Source: Bacillus sp. ISL-7 (GTDB taxonomy: Bacteria; Bacillota; Bacilli; Bacillales_B; DSM-18226). Taken from it: a stretch of 64,000 nucleotides of DNA. A program made the translations under genes and the position numbers. Location of the stretch: positions 1 to 64,000 of the forward strand of contig NZ_JAGGQW010000047.1 of assembly GCF_018613065.1 (NCBI RefSeq). The letters are read 5' to 3'. Positions 18,143-26,315 of this stretch are shown piece after piece (within the stretch, counting starts at the first letter, position 1; every line of letters begins with the position of its first letter). The notes below the pieces were generated by a model. The model saw nothing but the letters and a program-made list of their open reading frames with translations. It did no database searches and was not told the origin of the DNA.

Positions 18143-18598
18143 ATGAGTAAGCTTTTTGTTGACCAAACGATTGAGATCAATGCTCCAGCGTCTAAGGTAT
18201 GGGATATTCTTACGGTCAGTCAGTATAATAACCGTTGGGCGACTGAATTTTCAAGCGGCGGACCACAATTTCATCTCGATTCCACTTGGGAGCTTGGAAG
18301 TCCTGTACTATGGAAAGGGGAGGATGGGACCGTCATTGTTGAAGGAAATGTGACGGCTCTTGAGAAGAATAAACTCCTTCGGTTTACTGTATTTGATGTT
18401 CGGAGTGAGGAAAAGGCACTTGTCACGGAAGAAGACGGGATCACCTTCCGTTTGTCTGAGGACAATGGAAAGACGACTCTACATATTTTACAAGGGGATT
18501 TCTCAGTGATGCCGGAAGGGAAGAAATACCGCGATTTAAGTGCTGAAATTTGGGACAAGGTGCTCCCAATGGTCAAAGAAATGGCGGAATCAAACTAA
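18143..18598 (+). CDS. SRPBCC (START/Bet v1-like) family protein
   Basis: A 151-residue protein with the SRPBCC beginning VDQTIEINAPASKVWDILT and the helix-grip ending with a long C-terminal helix. The family binds hydrophobic ligands or, in the AHSA1 branch, regulates stress proteins; no specific function can be assigned. The start is the ATG behind GAGGAGGG. Monocistronic, with its own promoter and terminator. Confidence 0.75.
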   Translation: MSKLFVDQTIEINAPASKVWDILTVSQYNNRWATEFSSGGPQFHLDSTWELGSPVLWKGEDGTVIVEGNVTALEKNKLLRFTVFDVRSEEKALVTEEDGITFRLSEDNGKTTLHILQGDFSVMPEGKKYRDLSAEIWDKVLPMVKEMAESN

Positions 18599-18630
18599 CC
18601 AGTTTTTTTGAAAAACTTAAATTTATGTTG

Positions 18631-18660
18631 GGCTAGGTAAATGATTCTCCTAGCCTTATT
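18631..18660 (+). terminator. Terminator after the SRPBCC gene
   Basis: GGCTAGG/CCTAGCC stem followed by TTATTTTGTT. Confidence 0.75.
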
Positions 18661-18699
18661 TTGTTGTGTTAAAATTTTTATAAAAAGGAGACTTGCTAA

Positions 18700-19635
18700 A
18701 TGAATATCATTGATTTACATTGTGATGCCCTAATGAAACTCCAAGAAGCGCATGGTACGTTACGATTTGCTGATGCGCCAGAGTTACAAACTTGTAAAAC
18801 ACGACTCCAGCAGGGCCAAATCAAAGTCCAGTGTTTTGCGATTTTTATTGAACCCGAAATAAAGGGGGACCAGAAATTTCAGGTTGTCCTTGAGCAAATC
18901 GATTATTTTTACAAGGAAGTGCTTGGGAAAAATCCAGACATGTTCCATATCAAAGAATGGTCGGATTTTGATCGCTTAAAGATCGGTCAGATTGGCGCAA
19001 TGTTAACGCTTGAAGGCGTGGATCCAATTGGCAACGATTTATCGAAGCTCCATATTCTCTATCAACTAGGTGTCCGTTCCGTTGGTTTGACATGGAACCA
19101 AGCCAATCTTGCCGCTGATGGCGCTGGTGAACCGCGCGGCGCGGGGCTGACGCTGTTCGGAAAAGAAATTGTCGAGTTTAATAACGAGCATCAAATCCTG
19201 ACTGATGTTTCTCACTTAAGCGACAAAGGGATTTGGGAAGTCATTGAATTAGCCAAGTATCCGATTGCGAGCCACTCGAATGCTCGAGAACTTTGCAACC
19301 ATCTGCGAAACCTCACAGATGAACAGGCGGCGGCAATGTTTGCTAAGGGTGGCCTCATTCATGTTGTCTACAATCCACCTTTTGTAAAAGAATCGGGAGA
19401 AGTGACGATTTCAGATCTTGTTAAACATATTGATCACTTTTGCTCATTGGGCGGAGTCAAACAAATTGGATTTGGCTCGGATTTTGATGGGATTTCGACA
19501 TTTATTACGAATTTAGATGACGCCTCGAAGAGCCAAAATCTTATTAATGAACTATTAAAATATTACAGTGAAGAAGTGGTCCGCGGATTTGCCTATCAAA
19601 ACTTTCTTGATCATCGGCCAGGGATGATCCGATGA
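18700..19635 (+). CDS. Membrane-dipeptidase family (M19) zinc dipeptidase
   Basis: A 311-residue TIM-barrel dipeptidase. Binuclear metal ligands are recognisable: IDLHCDAL at the start, LTLEGVD near residue 108, DVSHLS and SHSNARELCNHLRNLTDEQ near 180-210, and GFGSDFDG near 260. The family hydrolyses dipeptides, including some with D-residues. There is no signal peptide, so it is probably cytoplasmic. A remnant of a second peptidase gene overlaps its stop. AAGGAGA precedes the ATG. Confidence 0.9.
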   Translation: MNIIDLHCDALMKLQEAHGTLRFADAPELQTCKTRLQQGQIKVQCFAIFIEPEIKGDQKFQVVLEQIDYFYKEVLGKNPDMFHIKEWSDFDRLKIGQIGAMLTLEGVDPIGNDLSKLHILYQLGVRSVGLTWNQANLAADGAGEPRGAGLTLFGKEIVEFNNEHQILTDVSHLSDKGIWEVIELAKYPIASHSNARELCNHLRNLTDEQAAAMFAKGGLIHVVYNPPFVKESGEVTISDLVKHIDHFCSLGGVKQIGFGSDFDGISTFITNLDDASKSQNLINELLKYYSEEVVRGFAYQNFLDHRPGMIR

Positions 19636-19787
19636 AGAATCAACTTTTTACAGCGGCGGCGGAAGCAGCTGAAGAAACGATCCTCAATTCATTGTCACAG
19701 GCGGGCAATACAATGGGAAAAGCAGGCCGGGTTGTCCAACAAATCAATTTATTAAAAGAGGAGAAATCATATTGTACATTACTATAA
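19632..19787 (+). pseudogene. C-terminal remnant of a P1-family (DmpA-like) aminopeptidase
   Basis: A 51-codon frame starts with an ATG that overlaps the dipeptidase stop. It reads MKNQLFTAAAEAAEETILNS and continues to GRVVQQINLL. The LFTAAAEAAEE-x-ILNSL stretch matches my memory of the C-terminus of DmpA/P1-type L-aminopeptidases, which are about 330 residues long. Everything upstream of that region is missing, so it looks like a deletion that fused the dipeptidase end to a peptidase tail. It could still be translated by coupling, but not as an active enzyme. Confidence 0.55.
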
Positions 19788-20002
19788 AAGAGACAGCAGA
19801 ATATTTATCGGTTCCTGAGGCAACTGTCAAAAGCCTCATCCAACAAAAGAAAATCCGCGCCCTATTTGACGGGGAAGAGTACCTAATCTACAAAGAACAA
19901 TTCAGCACCCACCTAAAACAAATGGAAAAATACAAACAACTAATCGAAGAAATCCTGAACGAACCCATCCCAGAAAGTATCGACGTAAAAGACGAAGATT
20001 AA
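19772..20002 (+). CDS. Small excisionase-type helix-turn-helix protein
   Basis: A 76-residue protein. The TTG start has AAAGAGGAG upstream and lies inside the 3' end of the peptidase remnant. Residues 1-50 form a MerR/excisionase-like winged HTH: TIKETAEYLSVPEATVKSLIQQKKIRA, then FDGEEYLIYKEQF. An acidic tail follows. Such proteins bind DNA, but no recombinase gene is nearby, so a phage or ICE link is not supported. Confidence 0.7.
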   Translation: MYITIKETAEYLSVPEATVKSLIQQKKIRALFDGEEYLIYKEQFSTHLKQMEKYKQLIEEILNEPIPESIDVKDED

Positions 20003-20028
20003 CTAAGTCGCATTTGATACCATTTCAA

Positions 20029-20082
20029 TTTTGGTGCCTGACACCATTCGTGGACAAATCTATGGATTTGTCCATACGCGGT
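20029..20082. repeat. Composite inverted-repeat element (GGTGCCTGACACC plus 10-bp hairpin)
   Basis: TGGTG-CCTGA-CACCA is followed after 7 nt by TGGACAAATC-tatg-GATTTGTCCA, a perfect 10-bp stem, and then by GGTGGACAC. There is no T-run, so it is not a simple terminator. The GTGCCTGACAC core occurs twice more in the window, inside genes. Confidence 0.6.
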
Positions 20083-20119
20083 GGACACAAAAACTAAGAT
20101 AAGAATGAGGTGAATTATA

Positions 20120-20494
20120 ATGTCTAATCTTTTTATGAAAAGGATCTATGAGCCCTATGAGGAAATGGATGGCTGCCGAATCTTAATTGACCGCTTATGG
20201 CCGAGGGGGATTTCGAAAGAAGCCGCGAAGCTTTCGTTTTGGTTTAAAGATCTAGCTCCAAGCAATGAGCTGAGGAAGTGGTTTTGTCATAAGCCAGAGC
20301 TGTTTGAGGAATTTAGTAGAAGATACCTTGATGAACTTCGAACCGACGAACAAAAGCGGGAATATATCCGGCAAATCATTGAAATGGAAGCTAAGGGCCC
20401 AGTAACACTCCTCTATGGAGCAAAGGACTCGGTACATAATCACGCACTGGTATTGATGGAGGAACTTGGTAGATTAATTGCGATGGAACGTTGA
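20120..20494 (+). CDS. DUF488 family protein (YeaO-like)
   Basis: A 124-residue protein with the DUF488 signature KRIYEPYEEMDGCRILIDRL, then WPRGISKE, the W-F-CHKPELFEEFSRRY segment and TLLYGAKDSVHNHALVL. The family is widespread and without an established biochemical role. GAGGTG lies before the ATG. It stands alone between a composite repeat and a convergent unknown gene. Confidence 0.85.
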   Translation: MSNLFMKRIYEPYEEMDGCRILIDRLWPRGISKEAAKLSFWFKDLAPSNELRKWFCHKPELFEEFSRRYLDELRTDEQKREYIRQIIEMEAKGPVTLLYGAKDSVHNHALVLMEELGRLIAMER

Positions 20495-20566
20495 AGTAGG
20501 AGGTACCTCGAGCGTATGATCCCCTTTCACAAAAAAAAATTAAGTTCCATGGGCATCAGCCCCTCT

Positions 20567-20815
20567 TTAATCCCTTCGGAAGCGTCCCATTACCTCCATC
20601 GTTTGCATGATATTCACAAACGCCTTTTGATCCACCGTTCTAATCGTGTGATTTGTTTCATTTAATTTGATAATCACCGTGGTTAACACCTTTTTGGGAT
20701 TATGGGTGAATGCCCCTTCTGTATCCGTTACCGTGACCCGTAGTTCATCCGTAAGCTCTTCATACTTATCCGTCACAATCGTTAGGGTTAATTTATTCTG
20801 ATTAGTATATACCAT
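20567..20815 (-). CDS. Small hypothetical protein (82 aa)
   Basis: The frame is open from 20857, but that part overlaps the T-tract of the trhA terminator, so I prefer the ATG at 20815. The product alternates beta-type and charged segments (KLTLTIVTDKYEELTDELRV, then KKVLTTVIIKLNETNHTIRT) and ends MEVMGRFRRD. No recognised family, no clear ribosome site. It may be real because the composition is protein-like throughout. Confidence 0.45.
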   Translation of the reverse strand: MVYTNQNKLTLTIVTDKYEELTDELRVTVTDTEGAFTHNPKKVLTTVIIKLNETNHTIRTVDQKAFVNIMQTMEVMGRFRRD

Positions 20816-20855
20816 ATTATTTTGTACTATTTTTAAAAAGTTTATTTCAAAAAAC

Positions 20856-20884
20856 AAAAAACGCCATCAAAAGAGGGCGTTTCA
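20856..20884 (-). terminator. Terminator of the trhA-like gene
   Basis: Minus-strand stem AACGCCCTC/GATGGCGTT (one mismatch) followed by TTTTTTG. Confidence 0.8.
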
Positions 20885-20897
20885 AATGCACCAAAAA

Positions 20898-21545
20898 TTA
20901 AATGACATATAGGAACACGGTTAAAAAATGTGCCAGACTTCCTAGCAAAATGAAAATATGGAAAATCTCATGGAAGCCCATGTACTTTGACTGCAAGAAC
21001 TTAGGTTTTGCACCGTAGATCACCCCGCCAATCGTATAAAAAATTCCCCCGAGAATGAGCAAAAATAAACCAATCGGGTTTAAGCTTCCAGTTAGCGGCG
21101 AGAATACAAACACAATCATCCAACCCATCGCTAAATACAAGGAGGTAGAAATCCAGCGAGGGCAATTAAACCAGACCATTTTAAAAACAACCCCGCTAAT
21201 TGCAATTCCTGCAATAATTGAAAATAGAATCGCCCCTATTTTTCCGTTCAAACTGATAAAGCAAAAAGGAGTATACGTACCTGCGATTAAAATGAAGATC
21301 ATTGAATGATCCAGCCGTCGTAAAAAGGCAATGACTTGATCGCGAGCAATTACCATATGATAGGTTGCCGATGCCGAGTAAAGCAGAATCATACTAACGC
21401 CGAAAATAATGACCGCAGTAATTGAAGACGGTGAACTTGTCGTCGCAGCGGCCTTGATAACCATCGCAAGCAACCCGACAAAGGCTAAAACTGCTCCAGC
21501 TAAATGGGTTAGTCCATTGATAGGTTCGCGAATGTAATTATTCAT
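20898..21545 (-). CDS. Hemolysin III / PAQR family membrane protein TrhA
   Basis: A 215-residue seven-helix membrane protein. Start at the ATG with GGAGGC upstream, preferred over a start 24 nt further 5'. PAQR landmarks are EPINGLTHLAGAVLA at the N-terminus, SASATYHM near residue 65, LRRLDHSMIFILIAGTYTPF near 85-105 and the C-terminal FHEIFHIFILLGSLAHF. The conserved Ser-His-Asp/His set suggests the metal-dependent hydrolase or sensor fold known for this family. Bacterial members modulate membrane energetics; the exact role is open. Confidence 0.88.
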   Translation of the reverse strand: MNNYIREPINGLTHLAGAVLAFVGLLAMVIKAAATTSSPSSITAVIIFGVSMILLYSASATYHMVIARDQVIAFLRRLDHSMIFILIAGTYTPFCFISLNGKIGAILFSIIAGIAISGVVFKMVWFNCPRWISTSLYLAMGWMIVFVFSPLTGSLNPIGLFLLILGGIFYTIGGVIYGAKPKFLQSKYMGFHEIFHIFILLGSLAHFLTVFLYVI

Positions 21546-21591
21546 TTTATATGCCTCCCAGCACAGCATGTAGTTTTAATAACTACTTATT

Positions 21592-21642
21592 ATAATAACG
21601 ATATATCGACATCTAGTCAATGCATATATCTTTAGGTATAAT
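21592..21642. promoter_or_regulatory. Divergent, overlapping promoters of trhA-like and DUF1836 genes
   Basis: Minus strand: TTGACT (21615-21620), 17 nt, TATTAT (21592-21597). Plus strand: TAGTCA (21614-21619), 17 nt, TATAAT (21637-21642). The two -35 hexamers occupy the same bases, so the promoters should compete. Confidence 0.65.
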
Positions 21643-21675
21643 AAAAAAATAAAGAACATGATTGGAGATAAATGA

Positions 21676-22266
21676 ATGGAAAATATCAATCAAATTATTG
21701 AGCAACTCGGCTTAGAAGCCTGTTTAGCTTTAGATGAGATCCCACAGATCGATTTATATATGGACCAGGTGATTCAATTATTTGAAAATAAATTCACGGA
21801 AACAAAACGGAATGATGACGACAAAGTCCTCACCAAAACCATGATCAATAACTATGCAAAAGGAAAGCTCATTTTTCCAATCCATAATAAAAAATATTCA
21901 AAAGAACACCTAATCCTCATGAGCTTAATTTACCAGCTAAAAGGGGCCTTATCCATCAATGATATTAAAGTTACCCTTCAAGGGATCAATCAAAAAATTA
22001 TCAAAGAGGAGATGGAGTTAGATTCTTTTTATACGAGTTATCTGAATTTAACACGCCAAAATGTTGAGGATTTCAAAGTAGACATTGAGGAAAGAGTAAA
22101 GGATGTTAGAGAAGAAATCACCGAGGATGAAAAAGGAAACTCGCCGTATCTTGAGCAGGTATTAATGATTTCTTCTCTCGTTCATATGAGTAATTTATAT
22201 CGGAAAGTGGCCGAAAAACTAGTCGATGACATAACAGTAGGAAAAGAAGCAAAGCGTCACAAATAA
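21676..22266 (+). CDS. DUF1836 domain protein (YkrK-like)
   Basis: A 196-residue protein of the DUF1836 family, found throughout Bacillota and often taken as a regulator. Residues 25-95 contain the MerR-like section DQVIQLFENKF to TKTMINNYAKGKLIFPIHNKKYSKEHLILMSLIYQLKGALS, followed by helical repeats. The 3' end overlaps the convergent beta-helix gene by 10 nt. No neighbour reveals a target. Confidence 0.82.
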   Translation: MENINQIIEQLGLEACLALDEIPQIDLYMDQVIQLFENKFTETKRNDDDKVLTKTMINNYAKGKLIFPIHNKKYSKEHLILMSLIYQLKGALSINDIKVTLQGINQKIIKEEMELDSFYTSYLNLTRQNVEDFKVDIEERVKDVREEITEDEKGNSPYLEQVLMISSLVHMSNLYRKVAEKLVDDITVGKEAKRHK

Positions 22267-23825
22267 TTGTCGACGCTTTTTGCATTTTCAATGGTAATAT
22301 CTTTGACCCCTAATCCGACTTCGATCACTTTTGGTGAGGAATTTCGGCTGATTAAATCATAAATTTGAATAGAATCCGCTCGATTTTCACCACCGAAGAC
22401 TTTAATATCACTCCCCGCTTTTTTAAAATCTTTAACAGATATATGTTTTACTATCACATTTCTGGCCCGATACTGAAGGGCAATTACCGGTTGGCCTTTG
22501 TAGTCATAATCGGGATCACCAACCAAAGTAAAATGGTTAATGACTACATTTTTATAAGCTGAGACAACCATTCCGCGTGGCGTTGAGCCTTTATATAACT
22601 CAGTAAAAATCGGTGCGATGGATACAAGATTGGCAGCACTAATATTGTAGGCAGTTTGCGATTCAGCCTCCGTGCTTTTGTGATGTCCAATATGCCGGAA
22701 ATTAAATGAGCGGTTATCGTTGACAGAAATATGCCCGATAATTTGTACATTTGAAGCGGCTGAAGAATTTTCGTGCGCTTTAATTTCCACCCCGCCAAAG
22801 CAACGAGCAGAAGAATTATTGAAAAGGACCACATTCCTCGAACCATCATCGACCTCAATCCCGTTGGAGTTGGAAAAGCCCATCTTGTGGGCACGACCAC
22901 TTGGATCGCACATATGGCAACGTGAGATAAAAATATAATCGCTGTGGTGGGTGGTGATACCATCATCGCCGAAGCCATATCCATTTAGGTTATCGAGCCA
23001 AACATACTTGCTGCCGCCGCGGGCACGAAAGCCGTCACCCGCATAATTGTACAGAGTTGATGAAACATCAAAGCAATGCAGTCCCGGATTAATCGCTTCA
23101 ACATCCTTAACCCAGCCATAGGTAACATTTGCATACGTTAAGCAGCTTGAGTGGTTCCCCCAGGTACTTGTTTTAACGACATTGCCTAGTCTTTCTACAT
23201 TCCAGTCCAAACTTAGCGACCCCACGAAAAGATGGTGATTTCCGTTCCAATGATTAGAGTTTGTGATGAGTCGGGTGCCTTTTTTAGCTGAATCATGAAG
23301 TTTAATGGTTGTCACACCTTTTCCTGCGCCAACAAACATGGTCCAAGAGGGCAGTTGGATTCCCTTTGTTATAAATACTCCAGCTGGTACAACCACTTTC
23401 ACCTTGCCGTTGCCAATCGCTTTTTTAAATGCAAGGGTGTTATCCGTCTTCCCATCGCCAATTGCTCCAAAATCTTCAACATGCACCTCTTTCATCATAT
23501 TCTTATGTAAATTCAAGTTTTCTTCATCCAACATACCTTTCCAATCCGGAATCACATTTCCTTCAGAATCTACCTTAACCTTTACTTGATCATCAGAATT
23601 GGCGGTCGTCGATAAGAGACGAAAAAAAGCTGCTGTAATTTTTTGAAGAAGTGATCCTGTTAAATGCGGATTTTCCTTCTGACGAGGAGAGGCTTCATTC
23701 CCACGTATTCGATTGAAAAGTTGCTCGGTTACCTGAATGGCCTTTGTTAGGTCAATTTGGTTTGTAAATTGGGCAAGGATTGCGGCATTCTTTCTTGGAT
23801 CATGGTTTTTCTCTAAATAAAGCAA
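22257..23825 (-). CDS. Right-handed beta-helix (pectate-lyase-3 superfamily) protein
   Basis: A 522-residue protein with a TTG start behind GGAGTG. Residues 1-110 are a helical, charged N-terminal region. At about 114 the pectate-lyase-3/tailspike entry motif VHVEDFGAIGDGKTDNTLAF begins a long parallel beta-helix rich in Asn and Gly ladders (NNSSARCFGGVEIKAHENSS, then DNRSFNFRHIGHH) to the end. Similar domains occur in phage preneck appendages and polysaccharide lyases. There is no signal peptide and no phage gene nearby, so cellular location and substrate are unclear. Confidence 0.75.
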   Translation of the reverse strand: MLYLEKNHDPRKNAAILAQFTNQIDLTKAIQVTEQLFNRIRGNEASPRQKENPHLTGSLLQKITAAFFRLLSTTANSDDQVKVKVDSEGNVIPDWKGMLDEENLNLHKNMMKEVHVEDFGAIGDGKTDNTLAFKKAIGNGKVKVVVPAGVFITKGIQLPSWTMFVGAGKGVTTIKLHDSAKKGTRLITNSNHWNGNHHLFVGSLSLDWNVERLGNVVKTSTWGNHSSCLTYANVTYGWVKDVEAINPGLHCFDVSSTLYNYAGDGFRARGGSKYVWLDNLNGYGFGDDGITTHHSDYIFISRCHMCDPSGRAHKMGFSNSNGIEVDDGSRNVVLFNNSSARCFGGVEIKAHENSSAASNVQIIGHISVNDNRSFNFRHIGHHKSTEAESQTAYNISAANLVSIAPIFTELYKGSTPRGMVVSAYKNVVINHFTLVGDPDYDYKGQPVIALQYRARNVIVKHISVKDFKKAGSDIKVFGGENRADSIQIYDLISRNSSPKVIEVGLGVKDITIENAKSVDNYL

Positions 23826-23947
23826 TCATTTCTCACTCCAAAGGAAATTCTTATTAAAATTATTATGACATTATTCGGCGATAAATAATATTTTCATTTT
23901 TAGGGAAAAATCCTTTTGAAATTACTTTACTAGAAGGAGATTATGAA

Positions 23948-24601
23948 TTGAAAAGGTTAACTAAGAAATTTACCGTATTGCTATTGTCTATCGCCTTAAT
24001 TTTACCTGCCATTAGCGTGAAGGCAACCCCGCCTCCACCACCAGTTAACCAGAAGCAGACCATGAGTGAGTCTGCTCACGAGCTAAAGTTTAACTTTAGA
24101 AGACTTTGGATGGAGCATGGCATTTGGACGAGAAGTTATATTGTTAGTGCGGCAGCAAATCTTGAGGACCAAGAAATTGTCCTGGCAAGACTTTTGAAAA
24201 ATCAAGATGAACTCGGAAATGCAATCAAACCATTTTACGGCGAAGCAGCAGGAACAAAGCTTGCACAATTTTTACGAGAGGATATCCTGCTTGTCGGAAA
24301 GGTACTTGAAGCTGCCAAAGCCAATAACCAAGCTGATTTGCAAAAATATAATACTGCATGGTACAAAAATGCGGATGATATTGCCGCATTTCTCAGCAGT
24401 ACAAATCCAAACTGGAATAAAAATGCAGTGAGGCAGTTACTTCATGCGCACTTAAAAATGATTACACAGAGTGTACTAGCAAGACTTAAAAAGGATTGGA
24501 ACGGAGACATTCGTGCTTTTGATGAAGGCGAAATCCACCTGATTAAAATTGCTGACATAATATCAGATGGAATCATCAAACAGTTCCCTCAGAAGTTTTA
24601 A
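23948..24601 (+). CDS. Secreted helical protein of unknown function
   Basis: A 217-residue protein from a TTG start with AGAAGGAGA upstream. A signal peptide is clear: KRLTKKF, a hydrophobic core LLLSIALILPAI, and a likely cleavage after SVKA. A TPPPPPV linker follows, then an all-helical domain with WMEHGIWTRSYIVSAAANL, FLREDILLVGKVL and the ending HLKMITQSVLARLKKDW to DIISDGIIKQFP. I have a vague memory of related unnamed secreted proteins in spore formers, but give no function. Confidence 0.7.
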   Translation: MKRLTKKFTVLLLSIALILPAISVKATPPPPPVNQKQTMSESAHELKFNFRRLWMEHGIWTRSYIVSAAANLEDQEIVLARLLKNQDELGNAIKPFYGEAAGTKLAQFLREDILLVGKVLEAAKANNQADLQKYNTAWYKNADDIAAFLSSTNPNWNKNAVRQLLHAHLKMITQSVLARLKKDWNGDIRAFDEGEIHLIKIADIISDGIIKQFPQKF

Positions 24602-24615
24602 CAAAAGGAAAGATT

Positions 24616-24655
24616 AGCTTGTGGACAGAATTTCACCAGTCTACAAGCTTTTTTT
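24616..24655 (+). terminator. Terminator after the secreted protein
   Basis: AGCTTGT-GAC/GTC-ACAAGCT stem with small bulges, followed by seven T. Confidence 0.8.
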
Positions 24656-24767
24656 GCTCGTAGTTATTTATCTCATGTTTTTAATTTTGAAAAACGTAAA
24701 TGAGGTGTCTAGCGGGGATAATTAATAAAAAAAGAAAAATACTAACAAATGTTCGGAGGTGGAATCA

Positions 24768-25082
24768 ATGGATCAAAAAGATTTTGAACAAATTTATGAA
24801 GAATACAAGCAGGAGAGTCAGCAGCAAGCCCAAATTGAAGCAGGTGATAGTAATCCAGATGGCAAAGAAGAGTTCGTTTCCGTCAGGAAGAACGATGATG
24901 GAGATATTATCGCTTTTAAAACAAGCGCTGGACGCGAGTTGGATTATATCACGGCTTTGAATGAGGCGAAAGCTGGTAAGATCGCTCATGTGGATGTCTT
25001 TCACAAATATGGTCGTGACATCATCCGTAGTGAGCCAGACGGAATTAAAGAAAATAATCTGGATCAATTACCTGGTTTTTAA
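24768..25082 (+). CDS. DUF3892 domain protein
   Basis: A 104-residue acidic protein. The ATG behind GGAGGTGG is chosen over a start 9 nt upstream. Residues 35-90 hold the DUF3892 pattern FVSVRKNDDGDIIAFKTSAG, then LDYITALNEAKAGKIAHVDVF. Function unknown. The GNAT gene follows after 11 nt, so the two are co-transcribed. Confidence 0.8.
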   Translation: MDQKDFEQIYEEYKQESQQQAQIEAGDSNPDGKEEFVSVRKNDDGDIIAFKTSAGRELDYITALNEAKAGKIAHVDVFHKYGRDIIRSEPDGIKENNLDQLPGF

Positions 25083-25093
25083 GGAGTGTGTCC

Positions 25094-25669
25094 ATGCATT
25101 GGTATGAAAAGTTGAATCAGTATTTTCCTGTTGAAGAAATGAAATCAAGAGCACATATGGAAACCTTACTGAAAGAGCGATCAAACATCTATCATAAGGA
25201 TGAGGGGCCAAACTATGTTTTGATGTATGCGGAATTAGACAATTTTGTGTTTATTGATTATCTATTTGTTTCAAAAAATGCCCGTGGACAGGGACTTGGC
25301 CATAAACTCTTGGAAAAGTTAAAACGAAAGGGTAAGCCCATTATCCTTGAAGTAGAGCCAGTCAACTATGAAGACAGCCATTCCGAAAAACGTCTCCATT
25401 TTTACAAAAGAGAAAGATTCGAGCACGCCGTGTCTATTGGTTATGAGAGAAGATCATTGGCGACAAATGAAGTTAATAGGATGGAGATCCTCTACTGGGC
25501 GCCTAATGAAGAATCAGAAGAAATGATTTTTGAAGCCATGAGAAAAACATATGATATGATTCACACCTATAAAGATCATCAGTTTTATGGTGAATCATAT
25601 GAGCCAGTTGAGGAGGTCCTGACCTTTAACGAAGAAACTGAGAATAAAAATATTTTAAACGGGTTGTGA
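25094..25669 (+). CDS. GNAT family N-acetyltransferase
   Basis: A 191-residue acetyltransferase. The ATG used has AAGGAG 7 nt upstream; a GTG two codons earlier is an alternative. The acetyl-CoA loop is visible as FVSKNARGQGLGHKLLEKL near residue 70, after the beta4 strand FVFIDYLFVS. The substrate is not predictable. It lies downstream of the DUF3892 gene and before a bidirectional terminator. Confidence 0.85.
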   Translation: MHWYEKLNQYFPVEEMKSRAHMETLLKERSNIYHKDEGPNYVLMYAELDNFVFIDYLFVSKNARGQGLGHKLLEKLKRKGKPIILEVEPVNYEDSHSEKRLHFYKRERFEHAVSIGYERRSLATNEVNRMEILYWAPNEESEEMIFEAMRKTYDMIHTYKDHQFYGESYEPVEEVLTFNEETENKNILNGL

Positions 25670-25694
25670 CACCGGTGCTGTGCTTTCTCCAATT

Positions 25695-25729
25695 AAAAAA
25701 ATGAGCCTGGGTATCCAAGCTCATTTTTT
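25695..25729. terminator. Bidirectional terminator between GNAT gene and leuD
   Basis: AATGAGC-TGG/CCA-GCTCATT stem with A-rich left and T-rich right flanks. It serves the GNAT gene on the plus strand and the ilv-leu operon on the minus strand. Confidence 0.9.
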
Positions 25730-25730
25730 A

Positions 25731-26312
25731 TTATTTACTTAGTTCGTATTGTGAAATTTTATCCTCATATGTCAAGGTAACACCAATTTCATCCCAGCCA
25801 TTAAGCAGCATGACTTTTGGATACGGGGCAATTTCGAATGTAACCTTAAAGCCTTCGTTATCATAAACCACTTGATTCTCAAGGTCTACGGTTAATTGGT
25901 ATTCTTCGGATTCAGCTTTTTTAATAATGTACTGAACTTGTTCGTCACTAACCTGGATAGGGAGAATCCCATTTTTTACACAATTGTTTTTAAAAATATC
26001 TGCATAACTCGGGGCAATGACAATTTTAAAGCCAAAATCTTGAACTGCCCATGGAGCGTGCTCACGAGAGGAGCCGCAGCCAAAGTTTTCACCGGCAACC
26101 AAAATTGATGCGCCATTATATTTTGGATCATTCAGAGAAAAATCAGGTCGAAGATTTCCATTGTCATCAAAGCGCCAATGATAAAACAGGAATTGGCCAA
26201 AGCCGCTGCGTTCAATCCGCTTTAAAAACTGCTTAGGGATAATTTGGTCAGTATCAACGTTTGACCGGTTTAATGGATAAACAAGGCCTTGATGGGTTTT
26301 TAACGGTTCCAT
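25731..26312 (-). CDS. leuD: 3-isopropylmalate dehydratase small subunit
   Basis: A 193-residue swivel-domain subunit which, with LeuC, isomerises 2- to 3-isopropylmalate in leucine synthesis. Motifs are NRSNVDTDQIIPKQFLKR near residue 17 and GENFGCGSSREHAPWA near 75. Last gene of the operon, 3 nt downstream of leuC. Confidence 0.97.
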   Translation of the reverse strand: MEPLKTHQGLVYPLNRSNVDTDQIIPKQFLKRIERSGFGQFLFYHWRFDDNGNLRPDFSLNDPKYNGASILVAGENFGCGSSREHAPWAVQDFGFKIVIAPSYADIFKNNCVKNGILPIQVSDEQVQYIIKKAESEEYQLTVDLENQVVYDNEGFKVTFEIAPYPKVMLLNGWDEIGVTLTYEDKISQYELSK

Positions 26313-26315
26313 ATA

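Noticed and set aside
19772..20002. Excisionase of a mobile element
   Set aside because: The HTH fold fits, but there is no recombinase, attachment repeat or cargo nearby.
22257..23825. Prophage region
   Set aside because: Only one phage-like domain is present; the neighbours are ordinary chromosomal genes with no integrase, capsid or tail genes.
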